Shown here: in pieces, positions 5,991 through 9,634 of the stretch
Numbering within the stretch: position 1 is the stretch's first letter
Layout: every line of letters starts with the position of its first letter
Assembly: GCA_023393715.1 (NCBI GenBank)
Contig: JAEXCD010000120.1
Span: 1-9,634, forward strand
DNA from: Bacillota bacterium
GTDB taxonomy: Bacteria; Bacillota; Clostridia; Tissierellales; Peptoniphilaceae
Direction of reading: 5' to 3'
Length of the DNA stretch: 9,634 nucleotides
Notes under the pieces: model-generated
Database searches by the model: none
The model's input: only the letters and a program-made list of their open reading frames with translations
Told to the model about the DNA's origin: nothing
Program-made: the position numbers and the translations under genes

Positions 5991-7295
5991 ATGACACAAA
6001 AGAGCAGACCCTGCACGGACGCGGCGAGAGATCGCGTCCGCGATTTAATGAATTTTATCGACGCCGCGCCGACGGCCTATCAGGCGGCGGACGAGGAGCG
6101 AAAGCTGTTGGACGAAGCAGGCTATCGGGAGCTTGAGCCCGGTGAGCGGTGGCACTTTGAGCCGGGCGATAAGCGCTACATCACGCTGAGCGATACGGCG
6201 GTGATTGCTTTTCGCGTCGGCGCCGGCGCAGCGGCAGGCTTTTCCATCGCCGGAGCGCACAACGATTCGCCCTGCTTTCGGATAAAGGCCGCACCGGATC
6301 AGGGCGCGGAGGGGCTGGAGCTTTTGAACGTCGAGCCCTACGGCGGGGTAATTCTGCGAACCTGGCTGGATCGGCCGCTCTCTGTGGCGGGACGCGTGCT
6401 GCTCCGCGAAGGAAACGAGCCGGTTTCGCGCCGCGTTGTCATCGACCGGGATTGGATGATTATTCCGTCTCTGGCGATTCATATGGATCGCGAGGTCAAC
6501 GGAAGCGGAGCGATCAATCCGCAAAAGGTGATGACGGCGCTGTGCGGCGTCGACAGGGGCGCGGATAAAAAAAGCTTTGTCGCGCAGCTGGCGGCCGAGC
6601 TGAACGTTTGTGCCGATGCCATTTTGGACTATGATCTCTTCCTCTATGCGCGGGAGCGGGGCTGCTTCGTCGGAACGGATCAGGAGCTGTTTTCCATCGG
6701 GCGAATCGACAATCTGGGGATGGCGCACGCACTGCTCCATGCGCTGATCGAGGCAGAGGAAGGCCAAAAGCATCGAATCGTGGTTATCAATAACCACGAG
6801 GAGGTGGGCAGCGGCAGCCTCAGCGGGGCGGACAGCGTACAGCTTCGCAATGTCCTGCAGCGCATCGTAATCGCCTGCGGCGGGGATGAAGAGGATTTTT
6901 TGCGGAGTCTTTCATCCAGCTTTCTCATCTCCTGTGACCAGGCACATGCCGCACATCCGAATTATCCCGAGGTTGCCGATCCGACGAACCGTCCGCGAAT
7001 CAACGGCGGGCCGGTGATTAAAATTGCCGCGAGCAAGAGCTACAGCACGGATGCCGAAAGTGCGGCGCGTTTTCGCCTGTTGGCCGAAAAGGCGGGCGTG
7101 CCGGTTCAGACCTTTCACAATCGCTCCGACCGGCGGGGCGGCTCGACGATCGGCCCGATCACGGAGCGCTGGACGGCGATTCCCAGTGTCGATGTCGGCA
7201 ACGCCATGCTGTCGATGCATTCCGTCCGGGAGCTGGCCGGGGTACAGGATCACGAGGATATGATCCAAATCATCAAATGTTTCTTTGAAGCCTGA
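5991..7295 (+). CDS. apeB: M18 family aminopeptidase
   Basis: With the start at 5991 the product has 434 residues, the usual length for cytoplasmic M18 (aspartyl aminopeptidase-type) dinuclear zinc peptidases, which remove N-terminal residues, often acidic ones. Expected metal and catalytic residues are all visible: AGAHNDSP (His90), SIGRIDNLGM (Asp240), INNHEEVGS (catalytic Glu270 and ligand Glu271), SCDQAHAAHPNY (Asp316) and LSMHSVREL (His410). The ATG at 5991 is preceded by GAGGAGG; an in-frame ATG at 5910 would add 27 residues (MPRHRALQEG...) with no family support and no ribosome binding site. It follows mntP by 115 bases that include a tandem duplication, and precedes the rlmD-like gene by 84 bases. 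Substrate preference cannot be read from the sequence; the symbol denotes family membership. Confidence 0.93.
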   Translation: MTQKSRPCTDAARDRVRDLMNFIDAAPTAYQAADEERKLLDEAGYRELEPGERWHFEPGDKRYITLSDTAVIAFRVGAGAAAGFSIAGAHNDSPCFRIKAAPDQGAEGLELLNVEPYGGVILRTWLDRPLSVAGRVLLREGNEPVSRRVVIDRDWMIIPSLAIHMDREVNGSGAINPQKVMTALCGVDRGADKKSFVAQLAAELNVCADAILDYDLFLYARERGCFVGTDQELFSIGRIDNLGMAHALLHALIEAEEGQKHRIVVINNHEEVGSGSLSGADSVQLRNVLQRIVIACGGDEEDFLRSLSSSFLISCDQAHAAHPNYPEVADPTNRPRINGGPVIKIAASKSYSTDAESAARFRLLAEKAGVPVQTFHNRSDRRGGSTIGPITERWTAIPSVDVGNAMLSMHSVRELAGVQDHEDMIQIIKCFFEA

Positions 7296-7298
7296 GCG

Positions 7299-7320
7299 TG
7301 GCGGGACGAACGTCCCGCCA
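7299..7320 (+). other. Strong GC-rich hairpin without a T-tract between aminopeptidase and methyltransferase genes
   Basis: TGGCGGGAC (7299-7307) pairs perfectly with GTCCCGCCA (7312-7320) around the loop GAAC. It starts three bases after the aminopeptidase stop codon. No T-run follows, so it is not a standard intrinsic terminator; 3'-end protection, partial termination or attenuation of the downstream gene are possible. A weaker inverted pair, CCGT/ACGG, lies just after it at about 7322-7337. Confidence 0.75.
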
Positions 7321-7379
7321 TCCGTTTACGCGGACGGAGCGCTTTACAGGAAGAGGTCAGGAGCAGTGAGGGAGAAAAG

Positions 7380-8699
7380 ATGGAGAAAGGTCAGCGCTTC
7401 GAGGCGAGCGTAACGGATTGGACGGGTGAAGGACGCGGCGTCGCAAAATGGGAGGGGCAGGTCGTTTTTGTGAAGGGCGCATTGCCCGGCGACCGATGCC
7501 TCGTCGAGGTGGACGAACAGAAAAAGCACTTTGCACTCGGGCACGTCGTCGAATGGATCGAGCGATCGGAAAAAAGACGGCCGGCGCCCTGCATTCACGC
7601 AGCTGCGTGCGACGGCTGCGGACTGATGGAACTGAGCTATTCCGAGCAGCTCAAGTGGAAGAAGACCTTTATCGAGCAGAGCCTGCACCGCATCGGCCAG
7701 GTGTCCGCCGAATGCGCGATGCTCAGCGCGGCGGAGCTGGGCTATCGAAACAAGCTCAACTGCCGTCTGCTCCCCTCCGGCGAGCTCGCCTTTTCCCGGC
7801 GGGGCTCCAATCATCTCTTTCCTGTCTCAAACTGTGCCGTGGCACAGCCCGAGCTTCAGCAGCTGATGCGGCGCTGGCAGGAGGGGCTGGCCGTACAGCC
7901 GCGCTTTCGCGCTCTGTCCGCTGCGGTGCGCATGGTGCTGCTCCGCGCCAACCAGAGCGGCGAGACCATGATCGTCCTGATTACCGATCCGGTGCCCACC
8001 GCGAAAAGGCAGGAACTGCTTGCGGTGGTCGGACAGTACCTGCCTGCGACGGTGCTGTGCGCCGGGGAAAACCGTCGCCCCGGAGATGTACGCGTTCCCG
8101 CGCGCCTGTTTTTCGCAACGGAACGCACGTTTCTCGAGGAGGAGCTGTGCGGCCTTCGCTTTCGGATTTCACCGGCGTCCTTTTTCCAGGTCAATCGCTA
8201 CACCTCACGGCTACTTTACGGAAAAGCAATGGAGCTGTTCTCAGATATCGAGGGGGAGCGCATTCTCGATCTGTACTGCGGCACGGGGACGACGAGTCTC
8301 CTGCTCTCGCAAAAGGCGGCCTATGTGTACGGCGTCGAGGTAGTGCCGGCAGCGGTGGCGGATGCGAAGCAAAATGCACGGCGCAATCGCCGCGGGAACG
8401 TGCAGTTCATCTGTGCAAAGGCGGAGGAAATTTTGCCGAAGCTCGTTTCGGAGTGCGATGCGCACATGGTTCTGGTCGACCCGCCGCGAAAGGGGCTTGA
8501 CGCGCGTGTCGTCGAGGCGATTACGCGCGCGGATATCCGGGAAATGGTCTACATTTCCTGCAATCCGACGACGATGGCGAGGGACGTTCGCCGTCTGTCG
8601 GAGGGAGGCTTCTCCGTCAGGCGCGTGATCGGCATTGATCAGTTTCCCAATTCGGGCAATGCTGAAGCGATCTGCTTGATGTCAAGGACAAAAGAATAA
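7380..8699 (+). CDS. rlmD: RlmD/RumA-type 23S rRNA (uracil-C5) methyltransferase
   Basis: The 439-residue protein belongs to the TrmA/RumA class that transfers a methyl group from S-adenosylmethionine to C5 of uridine in RNA. Elements in order are an N-terminal TRAM RNA-binding domain (about 1-60); an iron-sulfur motif with Cys71, Cys77, Cys80 and a fourth cysteine at 152 (SNCAVAQ); ISPASFFQVN with Gln270; the SAM loop ILDLYCGTGTTS (295-306); VDPPRKGL with Asp367; and ISCNPTTMARD with the nucleophile Cys394. The C-terminal motif that usually reads FPHTxHVE is FPNSGNAE here, keeping the presumed base Glu429 but changing both histidines to Asn. An AGGGAG site precedes the ATG. In Firmicutes such enzymes may modify 23S U1939, U747 or both, so RlmCD-type activity or another RNA target is possible. 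A strong terminator follows. Confidence 0.93.
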   Translation: MEKGQRFEASVTDWTGEGRGVAKWEGQVVFVKGALPGDRCLVEVDEQKKHFALGHVVEWIERSEKRRPAPCIHAAACDGCGLMELSYSEQLKWKKTFIEQSLHRIGQVSAECAMLSAAELGYRNKLNCRLLPSGELAFSRRGSNHLFPVSNCAVAQPELQQLMRRWQEGLAVQPRFRALSAAVRMVLLRANQSGETMIVLITDPVPTAKRQELLAVVGQYLPATVLCAGENRRPGDVRVPARLFFATERTFLEEELCGLRFRISPASFFQVNRYTSRLLYGKAMELFSDIEGERILDLYCGTGTTSLLLSQKAAYVYGVEVVPAAVADAKQNARRNRRGNVQFICAKAEEILPKLVSECDAHMVLVDPPRKGLDARVVEAITRADIREMVYISCNPTTMARDVRRLSEGGFSVRRVIGIDQFPNSGNAEAICLMSRTKE

Positions 8700-8727
8700 A
8701 AGCACATCAAAAGGCTTGAAATCAAGG

Positions 8728-8777
8728 GATTCCGAAGAACGGCTCCAGTGTGGACACGTGATCGGAATCTTTTTTTT
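8728..8777 (+). terminator. Intrinsic terminator of the aminopeptidase-methyltransferase transcript
   Basis: GATTCCGA (8728-8735) pairs perfectly with TCGGAATC (8762-8769) and is followed by eight T (8770-8777). The 26-base interior contains shorter complementary pieces (CCA and TGG) that may add a second stem. It begins 29 bases after the methyltransferase stop. Confidence 0.85.
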
Positions 8778-8779
8778 AG

Positions 8780-8960
8780 ACCGCTTGACCGCAGTTCTGA
8801 CCACTGGAGAATTGAGAAGCGTAACAACAGGACTATGGTAAAGGCTATCGTATAACTGTATTCATTTGCGCGCCCCAATGAACAACGCCAGCCTTATTTT
8901 TAGGCGGGTTTTCAGCACATACCTTACCTCAAGAGAGATGCACCTCAGAGTATTTATTAG
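8780..8960. other. Intergenic stretch with no recognisable gene
   Basis: Between the terminator and the tetR promoter there is no coding region that I can support on either strand. The stretch holds a short direct repeat GACCGC-TT-GACCGC at 8779-8792 and a small possible hairpin GCCT-TATTTTT-AGGC at 8891-8905 followed by GGGTTTT, which resembles a weak plus-strand terminator. Base composition shifts here from GC-rich to AT-rich. It may be decayed sequence from an insertion. Confidence 0.5.
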
Positions 8961-8989
8961 TTGACGCTAACTCGAAATGAAACTATAAT
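8961..8989 (+). promoter_or_regulatory. Strong sigma-A promoter of the tetR gene
   Basis: TTGACG (8961-8966, 5 of 6) and TATAAT (8984-8989, perfect) are separated by exactly 17 bases. This is the best promoter in the window. The predicted transcript start, near 8996, falls inside the adjacent palindrome. Confidence 0.85.
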
Positions 8990-8990
8990 G

Positions 8991-9014
8991 AAAACTGACA
9001 AATTTGTCGGTTTT
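8991..9014. promoter_or_regulatory. Near-perfect palindrome, probable TetR operator
   Basis: The core ACTGACAAA-TTTGTCGGT (8994-9011) has one mismatch, and flanking A/T bases extend the symmetry to 24 bp. It starts one base after the -10 hexamer and covers the predicted transcription start, the position expected of a repressor site. The regulator encoded 27 bases downstream is the obvious candidate ligand, implying autorepression. As RNA the full palindrome followed by its T-run could also look like a weak terminator, but a transcript starting near 8996 would lack part of the left arm. Confidence 0.65.
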
Positions 9015-9022
9015 TTGTTTGT

Positions 9023-9031
9023 AAGGAGAGG
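9023..9031 (+). promoter_or_regulatory. Ribosome binding site for the TTG-initiated tetR gene
   Basis: AAGGAGAGG lies with its AGGAG core nine bases before TTG at 9038 and only four bases before ATG at 9033. The ATG opens a two-codon frame (ATG TTT TGA) whose stop overlaps the TTG, so the long frame must use TTG or be reached by re-initiation. Confidence 0.7.
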
Positions 9032-9037
9032 TATGTT

Positions 9038-9541
9038 TTGAAAGAGCAGAAACAGAAAGTGAGTCAAATCCGAAAAAGAGAGATATTAAACGCGGCCAAG
9101 AGCGTGTTTTTAAGAAAAGGGTTTGCCGACACGGTAATGGAGGATATTATTACGGAAACGTCGCTTTCGCGGGGAGGAGTGTATTACCATTACAAAAACA
9201 AAGTGGAAATATTACATGATTTAATGCGAGAAGGTATCGCTTATCGAGTAGAGAAGATTAACGAATTTCTGAAGAACTATTCGGGAGAGTTTGATACCAA
9301 CGCCGCGGCACAGATCATTGTCGATAAAGCACTTGATGAAAATGAACTTATGAGCGTATATGCCATATATCTTCAGGCGAAGAGAAATAATGAAGAGCTG
9401 AGAAATCTGTTCCCAATCCTGGTTGAAGAATCCTTAGAGGCAACCCGCACAGGCGTTAAAGGCACAAAAAAGAGTGAATGTGAATATATTACAAATGATT
9501 TTTTAATATTTTTTACACCACTTTACAACTTTTATAAATAA
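9038..9541 (+). CDS. TetR/AcrR family transcriptional regulator, probably C-terminally truncated
   Basis: The product has 167 residues. The N-terminal DNA-binding domain is typical: RKREILNAAKSVFLRKGF (about 12-29) as helix 1, then the helix-turn-helix MEDIITETSLSRGGVYYHYKNK (about 34-55). The ligand-binding part is recognisable to about residue 155 (VDKALDENELMSVYAIYLQA, then LFPILVEESLEA), but the end, FLIFFTPLYNFYK, departs from what I expect, and the protein is some 20-40 residues shorter than usual. The lost part forms much of the dimer interface in this family, so the protein may be defective. It starts at TTG with a good ribosome binding site, behind a strong promoter and a palindromic operator. 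The gene is markedly AT-rich compared with the genes upstream, suggesting transfer. Regulators of this kind often control a neighbouring efflux gene, but none is in the window. Confidence 0.88.
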   Translation: MKEQKQKVSQIRKREILNAAKSVFLRKGFADTVMEDIITETSLSRGGVYYHYKNKVEILHDLMREGIAYRVEKINEFLKNYSGEFDTNAAAQIIVDKALDENELMSVYAIYLQAKRNNEELRNLFPILVEESLEATRTGVKGTKKSECEYITNDFLIFFTPLYNFYK

Positions 9542-9634
9542 TTGAGTCGTTGCTGAATAAGCCGTTTCAAAGCATTTGAAACAGCAGTCGATTTTATACT
9601 GTTTTCGATATTTTGCACGAAATTAGCAAAAAAT
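9542..9634. other. AT-rich end of window with inverted repeats, possible mobile-element edge
   Basis: After the truncated tetR gene there is a perfect 8-bp inverted repeat GTTTCAAA-GCA-TTTGAAAC (9564-9582), flanked by TGCTG at 9551-9555 and CAGCA at 9582-9586, then a second inverted pair TTTTGC (9611-9616) and GCAAAA (9626-9631). No coding frame is evident. Such clustered inverted repeats next to a gene that ends abruptly fit the end of an insertion sequence, but I see no transposase and cannot name a family. Confidence 0.4.

Noticed and set aside
8639..8878. A 79-codon minus-strand frame over the terminator and the tetR upstream region
   Set aside because: It overlaps the end of the methyltransferase gene and reads through the terminator's T-run; there is no ribosome binding site and no recognisable domain.
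8891..8912. A small hairpin GCCT-TATTTTT-AGGC followed by GGGTTTT as a firm terminator
   Set aside because: The stem is only four pairs with a seven-base AT loop and the T-run is four bases; it is too weak to list as a terminator and no gene precedes it.
9564..9631. A CRISPR array or attachment site at the window end
   Set aside because: There are two unrelated inverted repeats but no regularly spaced direct repeats, and no integrase or tRNA gene to support an attachment site.

Overview
The window looks like chromosome of an anaerobic, moderately GC-rich member of the Bacillota, most likely Clostridia. The support is a superoxide reductase of the desulfoferrodoxin family, a small DUF6465-type protein, an M18 aminopeptidase and an RlmD/RumA-type 23S rRNA methyltransferase, all with strong AGGAGG-type ribosome binding sites. 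No genus can be assigned from the sequence alone.

Layout. Bases 1-1134 run on the plus strand: the 3' end of an unrecognised gene, a single-domain PPC/DUF296 protein, and a desulfoferrodoxin whose N-terminal iron centre has lost one cysteine. A strong bidirectional terminator near 1168-1201 separates these from a convergent minus-strand block. That block holds a MoxR-type AAA+ ATPase and a VWA (CobT/NorD-like) protein whose reading frames overlap by 8 bp, then a separately transcribed 65-residue DUF6465-like gene with its own terminator, then a two-helix membrane protein with a Tim44-like region and a C-terminal zinc ribbon. From 5312 the plus strand resumes with the manganese exporter gene mntP, an M18 aminopeptidase and an RlmD-like methyltransferase, closed by a strong terminator at 8728-8777.

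Beyond about 8780 the character changes. A stretch of about 200 bases without a recognisable gene leads to a textbook promoter, an almost perfect palindrome overlapping the predicted transcription start, and a TetR-family regulator gene that is clearly more AT-rich than everything upstream. The regulator starts at TTG and appears truncated at its C-terminus. The AT-rich, inverted-repeat-bearing sequence after it may be the edge of a mobile element, but no transposase is visible in the window.

How the genes work together. The ATPase and VWA proteins very probably act as one ATP-driven remodelling machine, but none of the usual clients (nitric oxide reductase, Rubisco, cobaltochelatase) is next to them, so the client is unknown. 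Desulfoferrodoxin and MntP both fit redox and metal homeostasis in an anaerobe. The other genes appear to be independent housekeeping functions. I see no CRISPR array, tRNA, rRNA or clear defence system. The least explained parts are the orphan ATPase-VWA pair, the modified desulfoferrodoxin and the AT-rich tetR island.
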